From CADEDH01 sp041394285 (GTDB lineage: Bacteria > Actinomycetota > Acidimicrobiia > Acidimicrobiales > SZUA-35), in the NCBI GenBank assembly GCA_041394285.1, contig JAWKIL010000028.1:1-64000 (forward strand): 64,000 bases of DNA. The letters run 5' to 3'. A program made the position numbers and the translations under genes. Of this stretch, positions 1 to 9,163 are shown piece after piece (positions within the stretch are counted from its first letter, which is position 1; every line of letters begins with the position of its first letter). A model generated the notes under the pieces. That model saw only the letters and a list, made by a program, of their open reading frames with translations. It was not told the origin of the DNA and did no database searches.

Positions 1-24
1 CGCACCACCCGGCCGGTCCTCCGG

Positions 25-1212
25 TCAGACGACGGTGCCGGCCTGGCGCAGGGCGGTGATAGCGGTGTCGTCGAGGCCGAGGACGGACCGGAGCACGTCG
101 TCGGTGTGCTGGCCCAGCCGGGGCGGCGGGCGGAACTCGGCCATATCGGTCTCGGTCAGCTTGAACGGCGTGCCGAGCACGGCGATCTCCTGGTCGCCCT
201 CGGGGATGTGGCGGACCATCTCCCGCTCGGCCACCTCGGGCGACTCGAGCGACTGGTCGATCGTGCGCACCGCTCCCACCGGCAGGTGCGGCATCTCGGC
301 CAGCCACTCGGCCGCCGGCCGGGTGGTCAGGGCCGACTCGATCTCGACCTTGAGCACGTCACGGTTCTGGGCCCGCCGGCCCGGCCGGTTGAAGCGCTCG
401 TCGTCCACCAGCTCGGGCCGGCCGATCACCTTGCACAGCTCCCCGAACAGCTTGTCGGTGGCCATGGCCAGGTAGACCGGCTCGGTGGCGGTGGCGAACA
501 GGTCGATGGGGGCGGCCACCATGTGCCGGTTCCCCGACCGGGCGGGGGGCGAGCCGGTGGTCAGGTACTGCAGGCCGGCGTTGGCCAGCGCCCCCACCGC
601 GGTGTCCATCAGGCACAGGTCGATCAGGTCGCCCCGGCCGTGGGCGGCCCGTCCCAGCAGGGCGGCGCATATGGCGATGGTGGCGTGCGACGCCGTCATC
701 ATGTCGACCAGCGACAGCGGGTGGCGCATGGGCTCCCCGTCGATCGGGCCTGTGATCGACATCATGCCCGACTCGGCCTGCAGCACCGGGTCCAGCCCCG
801 GGCGCTCCGACATCAGGCCGTGCTGCCCGTAGGCCGACACCGACACGTAGATCAGGCGGGGGTCGGCCTCCCGCAGCACGTCGGGGCCGAGGCCCATCCG
901 GGCCATCACGCCCGGGCGGAAGTTCTCGATGACCACGTCGGCGGTGAGGGCCAGGCGCCGGGCCAGATCCTGGCCGTCGGCGGTGGACAGATCGATGGCG
1001 ATCGACCGCTTCGAGCGGTTGAAGGCCAGGAACATGGCCCCCCGCCGATCGCCCTTGGGATCGCGGGACCGGGTCTCGTCGCCGGTGGCCGGGTGCTCCA
1101 CCTTGATCACGTCGGCCCCCAGGTCGGCCAGCTGCTGGGTGCTCAGCGGCCCGGCGATGATGCGGGAGAAGTCGAGGATGCGTACGCCCTGGAGCGGAGG
1201 TGGGTTGCCCAT
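25..1212 (-). CDS. CaiB/BaiF-type class III CoA-transferase
   Basis: This 395-residue protein is the usual length for family III CoA-transferases, which move CoA between carboxylic acids in the cytoplasm; alpha-methylacyl-CoA racemases share the fold. The N-terminus has the family pattern (GVRILDFSRIIAGP, then GADVIKVEHP), followed by FLAFNRSKRSIAIDL and VVIENFRPGVM. Around residue 200 the segment IDLCLMDTAVG keeps the Asp expected as catalytic nucleophile. I chose the ATG at 1212 because the family motif begins eight residues later; the frame stays open upstream without homology. It lies 64 nt downstream of a second family member on the same strand, so the two are probably co-transcribed. 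The acid substrate cannot be read from sequence. Confidence 0.9.
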   Translation of the reverse strand: MGNPPPLQGVRILDFSRIIAGPLSTQQLADLGADVIKVEHPATGDETRSRDPKGDRRGAMFLAFNRSKRSIAIDLSTADGQDLARRLALTADVVIENFRPGVMARMGLGPDVLREADPRLIYVSVSAYGQHGLMSERPGLDPVLQAESGMMSITGPIDGEPMRHPLSLVDMMTASHATIAICAALLGRAAHGRGDLIDLCLMDTAVGALANAGLQYLTTGSPPARSGNRHMVAAPIDLFATATEPVYLAMATDKLFGELCKVIGRPELVDDERFNRPGRRAQNRDVLKVEIESALTTRPAAEWLAEMPHLPVGAVRTIDQSLESPEVAEREMVRHIPEGDQEIAVLGTPFKLTETDMAEFRPPPRLGQHTDDVLRSVLGLDDTAITALRQAGTVV

Positions 1213-1276
1213 CAGCCCAGTCTGCTTGAACGGGTCGCCCCGGCGCCCGTCGGCAGCCGACCGGGCAGCGCCGTCG

Positions 1277-2479
1277 TCACCGCCGGGCGGCGGCCAGCAT
1301 CGCTTCGATCTGGGCGTCGTCGTAGCCCAGCTCGCGCAGGACGTCGGCCGTGTGCTGGCCCAGCTCGGGCGCCGGCGCCATCTCCCGCCGCTCGTGGCCG
1401 TGGAAGTTGATCGGCGAGTTGACCGACCGCACCACGTTGCCTTCCATGTCCCGGGTCTCGACGAACCCGCCGGTGGCATGGGCCTGCGGATCGTCCAGCA
1501 CCTGGGCCGGCGACTGGATGGGGGCCCACCACACGTCGTGGGTGGCGAACACCTGGCGCCAGTGGTCCATCGTGTGCGACGAGAACGCCTCGTCGAGGAT
1601 GGCGATCATGTCCCGGCGGTGGCGGATGAGGTCGCGGGCGGTGGCGAACCGCTCGTCACCGATCAGGTCGTCCCGGCCGATGGCCCGCATCAACCCCGGG
1701 AAGTGGCGCACCACCTCAACCGCGATCAGGTAGAACCACACCCCGTCGGCCGTGCAGTAGCTGTTGATCAGCGGGGTCGAGCTCTCGGTGCGGGGGTCGG
1801 GCTGGCGGATCTTGCCCAGGATGGCCTGGGTGCCGAGGTCGCCGCCGATGACCCACATGCCCGTGCGGAGCAGCGACGCCTCCACCACCTGCCCCTGGCC
1901 GGTGCGGTTCCGGTGGTGGAGGGCGGCCAGGATCCCGGCCACCGACGCCATCCCGGTGGTGTTGTCGCCGATGGCGCTACGGCTGGTGATGGCGCCGTGG
2001 CCGGCCTCGGTGATCTGGTGGGCGAAGCCCGAGCGGCCGAAGAAGGCGGCCACGTCGTAGCCGGCCGTGTCGCGTTCGGGGCCCGAGAGGCCGTAGCCGG
2101 TGGACGTGCAGTAGACGAGGTGGGGGTGCTCGGCCATGGCCGTGGCGTGGTCTATCCCCAGGCGCTCCAACGCGCCGGGCCGGAGGTTGGTGATGAAGAC
2201 GTCGGCCTCGGCCAGCAGCTTGTGCATCGCCTGGCGGCCCTCGTCGCTCTGGAGGTCGAGCACCACCGACCGCTTGCCCCGGTTGTTGAAGATGAAGGGG
2301 GCGTTGGGGAGGTACTCCCGGAGGCCGAGCGAGCCGTAGGCATTGCGCATGGGGTCGCCCTCCGGCGGCTCCACCTTCACCACGCTGGCCCCCCAGTCGG
2401 CCAGCAGCCCGGCGGCCGACGGCCCGGCGATCCAGATCGCCAGCTCCACGACCTTCACACCCTCGAGCACCCCGGTCAT
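1277..2479 (-). CDS. CaiB/BaiF-type CoA-transferase-like protein
   Basis: This 400-residue family III CoA-transferase homologue shows EGVKVVELAIWIAGP at the N-terminus, GASVVKVEPPEGDP, and FNNRGKRSVVLDL. The start at 2479 follows a good ribosome site (GAGGAGA) at normal spacing. It differs from its downstream neighbour at the expected nucleophile: the aligned segment reads VEASLLRTGMW, with Arg where the neighbour has Asp. It may therefore be a non-canonical or partner subunit, or a racemase-like member. Tandem family III genes are common in actinobacterial degradation clusters. Function beyond the family is not assigned. Confidence 0.88.
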   Translation of the reverse strand: MTGVLEGVKVVELAIWIAGPSAAGLLADWGASVVKVEPPEGDPMRNAYGSLGLREYLPNAPFIFNNRGKRSVVLDLQSDEGRQAMHKLLAEADVFITNLRPGALERLGIDHATAMAEHPHLVYCTSTGYGLSGPERDTAGYDVAAFFGRSGFAHQITEAGHGAITSRSAIGDNTTGMASVAGILAALHHRNRTGQGQVVEASLLRTGMWVIGGDLGTQAILGKIRQPDPRTESSTPLINSYCTADGVWFYLIAVEVVRHFPGLMRAIGRDDLIGDERFATARDLIRHRRDMIAILDEAFSSHTMDHWRQVFATHDVWWAPIQSPAQVLDDPQAHATGGFVETRDMEGNVVRSVNSPINFHGHERREMAPAPELGQHTADVLRELGYDDAQIEAMLAAARR

Positions 2480-2553
2480 CGTCGTCGTCTCCTCGTCGTC
2501 CCCTGGCCCCCAGGGTGGCCCCCGACGCTAGATGTCGTTCCCGGTCCGCAACA

Positions 2554-2626
2554 ATCGCGCCCCAGTTCGAAGTGGGGGCGCGATACGTGCGCCCAGCGCA
2601 CAGTTCGCGACACGGTACGAACCGTG
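2554..2626. repeat. intergenic palindromes (two hairpins)
   Basis: The 170-bp gap between the CoA-transferase and dehydrogenase genes holds no ORF. It has a hairpin at 2554-2584 (arms ATCGCGCCCC and GGGGCGCGAT, one bulged G) and a second at 2611-2626 (CACGGT, ACGA loop, ACCGTG). Between them, 2596-2607 reads CGAACTGTGCGC on the minus strand, a word that recurs in other intergenic palindromes of this window (5563, 11026, 12134). Confidence 0.6.
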
Positions 2627-2649
2627 GCGCGGATCGAGCGGGCCCGGCG

Positions 2650-3666
2650 TCAGCCGATCTGGAGCACGGCGGCGCCCGATATCCGGCCGGCGGCCAGGCG
2701 GGCCAGGGCCTCGTTCGCCTCCGCCAGGGAGAACACCTCGGTGCGGGTGACGATGGGGAGGGCGGCGGCCAGGCCCACCAGCTCGGCCACGTCGGCCCGG
2801 GTCACGTTGGCCACGCTGCGGAGCTGGCGCTCACCCCACAACAGGCTGTAGTCGAAGGCCGGGATGCCGTCGAGGTGGATGGCATTGATGGCCACCACCC
2901 CACCCTTGTCCACCGCCCGCAGGGCGTCGACCACCACCGAACCGGCGGGGGCAAAGGTGACGGCGGCGTCGAGGCGCTCCGGGGGCAGGTCGCCGTAGCC
3001 GCCGGCCCACACCGCTCCCAGCTCGAGGGCCCGCTGCTGCTCGGCCTCGGACCGGGTGCACACGTACACCTCACAGCCCCGGTGCACGGCGATCTGGATG
3101 GCGCAGGTGGCCGACGCCCCGAAGCCGTAGAGCCCGAGCCGGCCGCCGGGCTCGATGCCCGACACCCGCAGCGACCGCAGCCCGATGGCGCCGCCGCACA
3201 GCAGGGGTGCCGCCCCCACCGGGTCGAACCCGGGCGGGAGGGGCACGACGAAGCCGGCCCGGGCCGTCACCAGCGGGGCGAAGCCGCCGTCGCGGTGCCA
3301 CCCGGTGTTGGTGCCCTCGTCGCACAGGTTCTCGTAGCCCCGCCGGCAGTGGCGGCAGGCCCCGCAGGCCGAGGCGATCCAGGCGATCCCCACCCGGTCA
3401 CCCACCATCAGCGCCACCCCCGAACCGCCCGACTCGACGTCGGACCCCAGCCCCACCACCGTGCCCACCACCTGATGGCCGGGCACGATCGGGAGCCGCT
3501 GAGCCTCCAGGTCGCCCTCGCACAGCTGGAGATCGGTGCGGCACACGGCGCACGTCTCCACCGCCACCAGCACCTCGTCGGGGGCCGGCTCGGGGTTGGG
3601 CCGGTCCACCAGATCGAGCGGACCGTCGCTCGCCGGCCGGGGTGAGTTCAGCACCGCCGCTCGCAT
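2650..3666 (-). CDS. zinc-dependent alcohol dehydrogenase (MDR family)
   Basis: A 338-residue medium-chain dehydrogenase, predicted to oxidise or reduce alcohols and aldehydes with NAD(P). The catalytic zinc site is visible as CAVCRTD near residue 38 and the GHQ motif near residue 64. The structural zinc site is CGACRHCRRGYENLC (four Cys). The nucleotide-binding glycine motif GLYGFGASA lies near residue 180. The length matches AdhA-like members. The start is the ATG at 3666, with GGGGAG immediately upstream. It shares strand with the two CoA-transferase genes and lies divergent to the TPP enzyme at 3832. The physiological substrate is unknown. Confidence 0.9.
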   Translation of the reverse strand: MRAAVLNSPRPASDGPLDLVDRPNPEPAPDEVLVAVETCAVCRTDLQLCEGDLEAQRLPIVPGHQVVGTVVGLGSDVESGGSGVALMVGDRVGIAWIASACGACRHCRRGYENLCDEGTNTGWHRDGGFAPLVTARAGFVVPLPPGFDPVGAAPLLCGGAIGLRSLRVSGIEPGGRLGLYGFGASATCAIQIAVHRGCEVYVCTRSEAEQQRALELGAVWAGGYGDLPPERLDAAVTFAPAGSVVVDALRAVDKGGVVAINAIHLDGIPAFDYSLLWGERQLRSVANVTRADVAELVGLAAALPIVTRTEVFSLAEANEALARLAAGRISGAAVLQIG

Positions 3667-3831
3667 CTCCCCATCCTGGCCGCACCGGGCGGCCGGGGCC
3701 AGGGTCTTCGGTCTGGGTCGAAGACCCCGTCATCCGCCGGGGTCATCTGCCGGCGCCCAGGTGGCGGAACCGGCGCCGCCGGGTCAACACTGCGATGACG
3801 CGCCAGGAGAGACCGACGAGAGGAGCGCGCT

Positions 3832-5553
3832 GTGGCCGAGTTGCTGCTGGACGACGAGGTGAGCCCGGCTGAAGCCGTGGTGCGGGTGCTGGAGGACGCC
3901 GGGGTCGACCTGGTGGTCGGCATGCCGGGCGGGATGACGATCCCGATCTGGGACGCCCTCCACGACCACCGGGACACGATCCGGGCCGTGCTGGTGCGGG
4001 AGGAGACCCGGGCCGGGGCCGTGGCCGAGGTCTACGGCCGCCTCACCGGCCGGCCGGCGGTGGCCATGGGCCAGGGGGCGTTCCTCACCGCGGCGGCCAT
4101 CGGCGCCATCGAGGGCCATCTGTCGGCCAGCCCCATGCTGCTGTTCGGCGACCTGTCGGACGGCGGCCCGTACTCGTTGCACGGCCCCTACCAGTCGGGC
4201 GACGGCCGCTACGGCGCCTGGGACGCCCCCGCTCTGTTCGGCGCGGTGTGCAAGGAGGTGTTCGTGGCCAACACCCCCGAGGAGGCGCCCCACTGCGCCC
4301 AGCTGGCCATCAAGCACGCCCTCACCGGCCAGCCGGGGCCGGTGGCGGTGCTGTTCTCGGCCCGCTCGGTGCGGGGCCGGGTGGGCCCCACCAGCCGCCC
4401 CCGCCTCTACCGCCGGGGCCGGCCCGACACCGGCGGCGCCTCCACCGCCGTCGACACCACCGCCCTGTCGAGGGCGGCCGAGCTGCTGGCCGGGGCCGAG
4501 CGGCCCGTGATCGTGGCCGGCGGTGGCGTGCGGATCTCGGGCGCCTACGACGAGCTCAGCCGCCTCGCCACCGAGCTGGCCGCCCCGGTGGCGACCACGG
4601 CCAACGGCAAGAGCGCCATCGCCGAGACCGACCCCCTGGCCGTGGGCGTGTTCGGCAACTTCGGCACCGACCTGGCCAACGCCGTGGTGGGAGCGGCCGA
4701 CGTGGTGCTGGTGGTCGGCTCCAAGCTCGGCCCCACCGACACCGCCAACGAGCACACCGAGCTGATCGACCCCATCCGCCAGCACCTGATCCAGATCGAC
4801 GTGGAGCCCACCAACCTGGGCTGGACCACCCCCACCGACGTGGCCATCGCCGGCGACGCCAAGGTGGTGCTCAGCCACCTGCGGGAGGAGCTGGGCGGCC
4901 GCTCGGGAAACAAGCGGGACGAGCGTCAGGCCGCCTTCCAGCAGGCGCTCGACACCCACGGGCGGTTCGACCAACCCGAGCTGACGTCGTCCTCGTCGCC
5001 CACCCTGCCCCAGCGGGTGATCGGCGACCTGTCGGCCACGCTGCCCCCGGACACCATCGTGTGCTGCGACGCCGGCGAGAACCGGATCTTCATGACCCAC
5101 TACTTCCGGTCGCTGCAGTCGGGCATGTTCGTACAGCCGGCCGGGGTGGGGGCCATGGGCTACGCCATCCCCGGGGCCCTGGCGGCCAAGCTGGCCTTCC
5201 CCGACCGCCCGGCGGTGGCGGTGTGCGGCGACGGGGGCTTCGCCATAGGGCTGAACGGGCTCATGACGGCTCGGGAGGAGGACCTGCCGATCACGGTGGT
5301 GCTGCTCAACAACCAGGCCCTGGGCTGGGTCCTCCACGGCCAGAAGGACCGTCAGATAGCCAGCCGGTTCGCCGCCTTCGACCACGCCGCCATGGCCCGG
5401 GCCATGGGGCTCGACGGGGTGCGGGTGGAGCGCCCGGAGGACGTGGCCCCCGCCATCGCCGCCGCCGTCGGCAACGGCCGGACCACGGTGATCGAGGTCA
5501 TGACGTCGCTCGACGAGACCTTCGAGAAGGTCATGTCGCCGCTCGTCCGCTAG
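3832..5553 (+). CDS. thiamine pyrophosphate-dependent enzyme (acetolactate synthase-like)
   Basis: A 573-residue TPP enzyme with the three-domain order of the acetolactate synthase / benzoylformate decarboxylase family. The N-terminal pyrimidine-binding domain starts at residue 10 and has the activating Glu in VREETRAG near residue 56. A central domain covers about 210-340. The C-terminal PP-binding domain carries GDGG near residue 465 and NN about 27 residues later, the TPP/metal motif. It starts at GTG 3832 with AGGAG seven residues' distance upstream in nucleotides. It stands alone on the plus strand. Candidate reactions are 2-oxoacid decarboxylation or carboligation; the sequence does not decide between them. 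Confidence 0.85.
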   Translation: MAELLLDDEVSPAEAVVRVLEDAGVDLVVGMPGGMTIPIWDALHDHRDTIRAVLVREETRAGAVAEVYGRLTGRPAVAMGQGAFLTAAAIGAIEGHLSASPMLLFGDLSDGGPYSLHGPYQSGDGRYGAWDAPALFGAVCKEVFVANTPEEAPHCAQLAIKHALTGQPGPVAVLFSARSVRGRVGPTSRPRLYRRGRPDTGGASTAVDTTALSRAAELLAGAERPVIVAGGGVRISGAYDELSRLATELAAPVATTANGKSAIAETDPLAVGVFGNFGTDLANAVVGAADVVLVVGSKLGPTDTANEHTELIDPIRQHLIQIDVEPTNLGWTTPTDVAIAGDAKVVLSHLREELGGRSGNKRDERQAAFQQALDTHGRFDQPELTSSSSPTLPQRVIGDLSATLPPDTIVCCDAGENRIFMTHYFRSLQSGMFVQPAGVGAMGYAIPGALAAKLAFPDRPAVAVCGDGGFAIGLNGLMTAREEDLPITVVLLNNQALGWVLHGQKDRQIASRFAAFDHAAMARAMGLDGVRVERPEDVAPAIAAAVGNGRTTVIEVMTSLDETFEKVMSPLVR

Positions 5554-5563
5554 CGACCCGCCC

Positions 5564-5612
5564 GAACTGCGCGGCGTTTTGGTCGGCGGGTGACCACAAC
5601 GCCGCGCAGAAC
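5564..5612. terminator. bidirectional hairpin between convergent genes
   Basis: Two 21-nt arms (5564-5584 and 5592-5612) pair at 18 of 21 positions around a 7-nt loop, between the convergent TPP-enzyme and amidohydrolase genes. There is no long T-tract, as usual in high-GC actinobacteria. The left arm starts with GAACTGCGCGG, the recurring word of the intergenic palindrome family. Confidence 0.65.
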
Positions 5613-5632
5613 GGTGGCGTGACGCGTTTTGG

Positions 5633-7339
5633 TCAGTTGCCGCCGGCGTGGAGCATGCGGCCCGGGCGGGCCTCGGTGAGCACACCGTCCCGCTGGGTGA
5701 CCTCGCCGCCCACCACCGTGGCCCGGTAACCGCCGCCGGGACGGGTGAAGCGGCGGTTGCCTTCGGGCAGGTCGGCCACCAGCTGCTCCGGCTCGTAGTG
5801 CAGCTCGGCCGGATCGAACACCACCAGGTCACCGGCCAGCCCGGGGGCGACTACCCCGCGGTCGCCCAGGCCCATGGCCCGGGCCGCCAGCCCCGTGAGC
5901 TTGTGCACCGCCTGCTCGATGGTGAGATCGGCCCGCTCCCGGGTGAAGCGGGTGAGGAACAAGGTGGTGTCGCCGGCCCCGCAGAACAGCCGCACGTGGG
6001 CCCCGGCGTCGCTCGCCCCCACCAGGGTGTCGTCGGCGCTGAACAGGGTGGCCAGGTAGTCGCGGTCCTCGTCGTGCCCGGCCGGGATGACCAGGTTGGG
6101 ATCGAGGTCGCAGTCGAGGATCCACTGGGCCAGCACATCGGCGGGGTGGCCGGGCCGGGCCTCCAGCACGGCCGAGAACCGCTGGCCCTCGAACGGCTTG
6201 AGCGCGGGCTGGGCCACCTCGCCGATGAGGATCCGCCCCAGGGCCTTGCGGGGGAACAGCACGAACGTGGGGCTGTCCCACTCGGTGCGGGCCCGCTCCC
6301 GCCACGCCGGGTCGGCCAGCAGCGCCGCCTTGGCCGGGCCCGACGCCTTGCACATCTCCACCCAGGCCGGCATGGCGGCGAACGACAGCGACGAGCCGTC
6401 GAACACCACGGGGGCGTCGAACCCGGAACGGGGCGAGATCTGGGGCCACACCGGATGGCCGGCGGCCCGCAGCTCCCGGGTGCGGGCCAGCACGGCGTCG
6501 GCCTTGTCCCGGTCGCGCCGGCCCACCACGAGCGGAGCGTAGGTCTGGGTGACGCCGGCCGGGGTGGCGAACCCGGCCACCCGCTCGATGTCGTTGATGT
6601 AGCCCTCGGTGCGCATGAACCGGGGCACGTACTGGAGGATCCCCCGGCCGGCGGCGGCCAGGGCGGCGGCCAGGTCGTCCATCTCCTCGGGTGAGGCCTG
6701 GCGGCCCGGCACCCGCCGGCCCCGGCTGTCGGAGTCGACGAAGCTGAGCGAGATCCCGTAGGCCCCCTCGGCCAGGCAGGCCGCGGTGAGCTCCGAGATC
6801 CGGGCCCGTTCGGCGTCGGTGGCGGGCCGCTCGAAGCTCTCCTCGCCCAGCACCGCCATCCGCAGGTTGGAGTGGCCCACCAGGCCGGCCACGTTGCAGC
6901 TGGCGCCGGCGGCGTTGAAGGCGGCCCGCTGCTCGCCCCACGACTGCCAGGTGAACGGCACCGCGGCCAGCACGGTGTCGACCGGGATGTCCTCGATGAA
7001 GCAGAACATGTCCACCAGCGACGCCTTGGCCGCCTCGGCCACCGGGGCGAAGGAGATGGCGCAGTTGCCGGTGACGACGGTGGTCACGCCGTGCTGGGGT
7101 GACGGGTCGAGCGTGCGGTCCCACCACATCGAGCCGTCGTAGTGGGTGTGGACGTCGATGAAGCCGGGGGCGACGAGGGCCCCCGAGGCGTCGAGCTCCT
7201 GCTCGCCGCCGCCCTCGGGCTGCAGGTCGGGGCCGACCTCGGCGATCACGCCGCCCCGCACCCGCACGTCGGCCCGGAAGCCGGGCTCTCCGGTGCCGTC
7301 CACCACCGTGCCGCCCCGGATCAGCAGGTCACCGCTCAC
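5633..7339 (-). CDS. N-acyl-D-amino-acid deacylase-family amidohydrolase
   Basis: A 568-residue metal-dependent amidohydrolase of the D-aminoacylase type, expected to cleave an amide or cyclic amide. The metal-site HxH lies in GFIDVHTHYDG near residue 66, and the conserved Cys is in TGNCAISFAP near residue 96. A late catalytic Asp lies in GASDAGAH near residue 440. The GTG start at 7339 is preceded by GGAGGGG. It overlaps by 4 nt (GTGA) the natural stop of the upstream hydrolase reading frame, so the two are translationally coupled. A paralogue of similar length lies at 12236. The actual substrate is unknown. Confidence 0.88.
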   Translation of the reverse strand: MSGDLLIRGGTVVDGTGEPGFRADVRVRGGVIAEVGPDLQPEGGGEQELDASGALVAPGFIDVHTHYDGSMWWDRTLDPSPQHGVTTVVTGNCAISFAPVAEAAKASLVDMFCFIEDIPVDTVLAAVPFTWQSWGEQRAAFNAAGASCNVAGLVGHSNLRMAVLGEESFERPATDAERARISELTAACLAEGAYGISLSFVDSDSRGRRVPGRQASPEEMDDLAAALAAAGRGILQYVPRFMRTEGYINDIERVAGFATPAGVTQTYAPLVVGRRDRDKADAVLARTRELRAAGHPVWPQISPRSGFDAPVVFDGSSLSFAAMPAWVEMCKASGPAKAALLADPAWRERARTEWDSPTFVLFPRKALGRILIGEVAQPALKPFEGQRFSAVLEARPGHPADVLAQWILDCDLDPNLVIPAGHDEDRDYLATLFSADDTLVGASDAGAHVRLFCGAGDTTLFLTRFTRERADLTIEQAVHKLTGLAARAMGLGDRGVVAPGLAGDLVVFDPAELHYEPEQLVADLPEGNRRFTRPGGGYRATVVGGEVTQRDGVLTEARPGRMLHAGGN

Positions 7340-7416
7340 GACGCCCCTCCACCGGTGTGGGCGGCCAGGAACTCGGCCACCGCCTTCATCGCCGCCTCGT
7401 GGTGCTCCGGCTCCTT
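7336..7416 (-). other. orphan 3' end of the alpha/beta hydrolase gene after an in-frame TGA
   Basis: Directly after the TGA at 7417-7419 the same frame stays open for 26 more sense codons, including AAMKAVAEFLAAHTGG, and ends at a TGA (7336-7338) that overlaps the next gene by 4 nt. That peptide looks like the ordinary C-terminal helix of alpha/beta hydrolases. The TGA therefore probably stands where TGG (Trp) is expected. Confidence 0.75.
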
Positions 7417-8070
7417 TCAGTGCTCCACCAGGGTGGCGTTGGGGGCCAGCTGGGCCAGCTTCCGGCTGCTCGACTCCGGGTGGTAGAGGTCGTTGCCCAG
7501 CAGTACCAGCAGGGGCGTGGTGCAGGCCGCGGTCTCGGCCTCGTCCGCGGTGAACAGGAACTTGTCGGTGTCGTACATATTGCGCTTGAACTGCTCCCAG
7601 CCGGCGGCGTCGACCTCGGGGTGGGCGCCCCGGATCTCGTCCTCCCAACTCTCGAACATCTCGAAGAAGGCCTTGATGTTGTCGTCGATCCCGATCGTCT
7701 GGAACACGACGCCGGACGCCACCCGGTCGGGGGCGGCGGCGGCCAGCGCCATGATGTAGGAGCCGCCGATGCACATGCCGGCCACGTGGAACCGGTCGGC
7801 CCCCAGGTGGTCCATGAGCGCCAGCTGGTCGTTGGTGAACGTCTCCCAGCCGTCGGTGGCCGACACCGGCGCCGTCGACCGCCCGGCGTTGCGCTGGTCC
7901 ATGGCGATCACCCGGTAGTGGGGCGACAGGTGCTCGACCGGGTTCCAGGGCGTCCGCTCCCAGAACCCGACCGACGACCGCATCCCGCCGGGGGCGATCA
8001 GGAGCACGGGGAACCCCTCGCCCTCTTCCTCGTAGTACAGCTTCACGTCACCCTGTTCGAAGAACGGCAC
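7417..8070 (-). CDS. alpha/beta hydrolase, truncated by an in-frame TGA
   Basis: The intact part is 217 residues, while readthrough to 7336 would give about 244. The alpha/beta fold is clear: oxyanion region LLIAPGGMRSS near residue 27, AMDQRNAGRS near residue 56, and a nucleophile elbow GMCIGGS near residue 92, where Cys replaces the usual Ser. The premature TGA follows LVEH and removes the last helix. The GTG at 8070 is preferred because GAGGGGG lies 6 nt upstream; the frame is also open to 8133. It is transcribed ahead of the amidohydrolase at 5633 and probably acts with it. Whether it is active as sequenced is uncertain. Confidence 0.75.
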   Translation of the reverse strand: MPFFEQGDVKLYYEEEGEGFPVLLIAPGGMRSSVGFWERTPWNPVEHLSPHYRVIAMDQRNAGRSTAPVSATDGWETFTNDQLALMDHLGADRFHVAGMCIGGSYIMALAAAAPDRVASGVVFQTIGIDDNIKAFFEMFESWEDEIRGAHPEVDAAGWEQFKRNMYDTDKFLFTADEAETAACTTPLLVLLGNDLYHPESSSRKLAQLAPNATLVEH

Positions 8071-8147
8071 CGTCAACCCCCTCGGTCGTGTCTGAGGCCC
8101 CCAGTCCACCACACCCGGCCCGCCGGGGGCCACGGCGGCGGGGCCGG

Positions 8148-8153
8148 TAGGTT
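8148..8153 (+). promoter_or_regulatory. TANNNT -10 box, leaderless start
   Basis: TAGGTT lies 7 nt before the GTG at 8161, the spacing of an actinobacterial leaderless promoter. There is no ribosome site. Confidence 0.5.
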
Positions 8154-8160
8154 GTGCGGC

Positions 8161-9045
8161 GTGTGGTCACGGGACGAGCTGACCAGTTGGCTGCGACGGC
8201 CCGACGTGCGTTGGCGGGCGGGCCGGGCGCTGCTGGCGGCGGCGGCGGTGGGTGTGGTGGCGGCCCTGCTGGGCACGGTGGCGGCGTGGCTGGTGATCGG
8301 CGACGTCGACAGCGCCACCGCCGAGACGCTCGACGTCACCATCCAGTCGCTCGACACCCTGGCCCAGACGATCGACACGGCCGACGCCACCCTCACCGCC
8401 ACTTCGGCCTCCCTCCAGGAGGTCGAGACCACGCTCGGGTCTGTCAGCGCCTCGTTCACCACCGGCGGGGCCGCCATCGACAGTGCCGCCGGCCTCACCG
8501 GCGCGGTCGAGCCGTCGCTGCGGGATGCGGCCGCCACCCTGCGCCAGCTGGAGACGCTGGCCGGCACGATCGACACCCTCCTGGCCGTGGCGTCCCGCCT
8601 GCCCCTGGCCCCGAGCTACGACCCGGACAACGGCCTGGCTCCGGGTCTGGGCCGCCTGGCTGGTGACCTGGAACCCCTTCCCGACCAGCTGGCCAGCACC
8701 TCGACCAGCCTGGACGAATTCAGCGGCTCGATCACCACCCTCCAGACCGACCTCAGCTCGCTGACGGCGTCGATCCACGCCGTGAACGAGTCGCTCGCCG
8801 GCAGCCACGCCCTGCTCGACGGATACCGAACCACCGTGGCCGACGCCTCGGCTGCGGCCCGGGCCACCCGGGCCGATTTCCGGCGGGACCACACCCTGCT
8901 CCGCCTGGCCATCGTGCTGGCCGGCGTGAACCTGATGGGGGTGCAGCTCGCTCCGGCCTGGATCGGCCTGCACCTCCTGGCGGAGGAGCCGGCGGCCGGA
9001 GGGGCCACACCCCGCCCGGCGAAGCGTCGGCGCCACCGCAAGTAG
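8161..9045 (+). CDS. membrane-anchored coiled-coil protein, unknown function
   Basis: This 294-residue protein is not assigned to a named family. A membrane helix covers about residues 18-45 (AGRALLAAAAVGVVAALLGT onward). A long Ser/Thr/Ala-rich helical region from 48 to 240 has heptad-like spacing (SLDTLAQTIDTADATL, LASTSTSLDEFS). A second hydrophobic segment covers about 243-270, and the tail is basic (AKRRRHRK). The layout recalls extracytoplasmic coiled-coil spacers between two helices. The start is taken at GTG 8161, behind a TANNNT box with no ribosome site. It is divergent to the hydrolase/amidohydrolase pair. Confidence 0.75.
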   Translation: MWSRDELTSWLRRPDVRWRAGRALLAAAAVGVVAALLGTVAAWLVIGDVDSATAETLDVTIQSLDTLAQTIDTADATLTATSASLQEVETTLGSVSASFTTGGAAIDSAAGLTGAVEPSLRDAAATLRQLETLAGTIDTLLAVASRLPLAPSYDPDNGLAPGLGRLAGDLEPLPDQLASTSTSLDEFSGSITTLQTDLSSLTASIHAVNESLAGSHALLDGYRTTVADASAAARATRADFRRDHTLLRLAIVLAGVNLMGVQLAPAWIGLHLLAEEPAAGGATPRPAKRRRHRK

Positions 9046-9062
9046 CCGCCGTAGGAGGCCGA

Positions 9063-9081
9063 CGGGGGCGTGTAGCCCCCG
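9063..9081. repeat. GGGGGC palindrome
   Basis: Perfect 7-bp arms CGGGGGC and GCCCCCG flank a GTGTA loop, 18 nt after the preceding stop codon. A near-copy lies at 16121-16137. It could be a terminator or a short dispersed palindrome. Confidence 0.5.
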
Positions 9082-9163
9082 GTGTCGCGGCACCAGCCCG
9101 GCTGTAGTTCGACGCCGCCCCCGTCGACCGTGTAACCAGGAGCGATGGGAGCAGTCCCGTCGG

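Noticed and set aside
7417..7419. TGA as a selenocysteine codon
   Set aside because: The residue before a conserved Lys-Glu-Pro in hydrolases is Trp, not Cys, and no catalytic role fits. Mutation or error is simpler. I could not test for a SECIS element or for sel genes.
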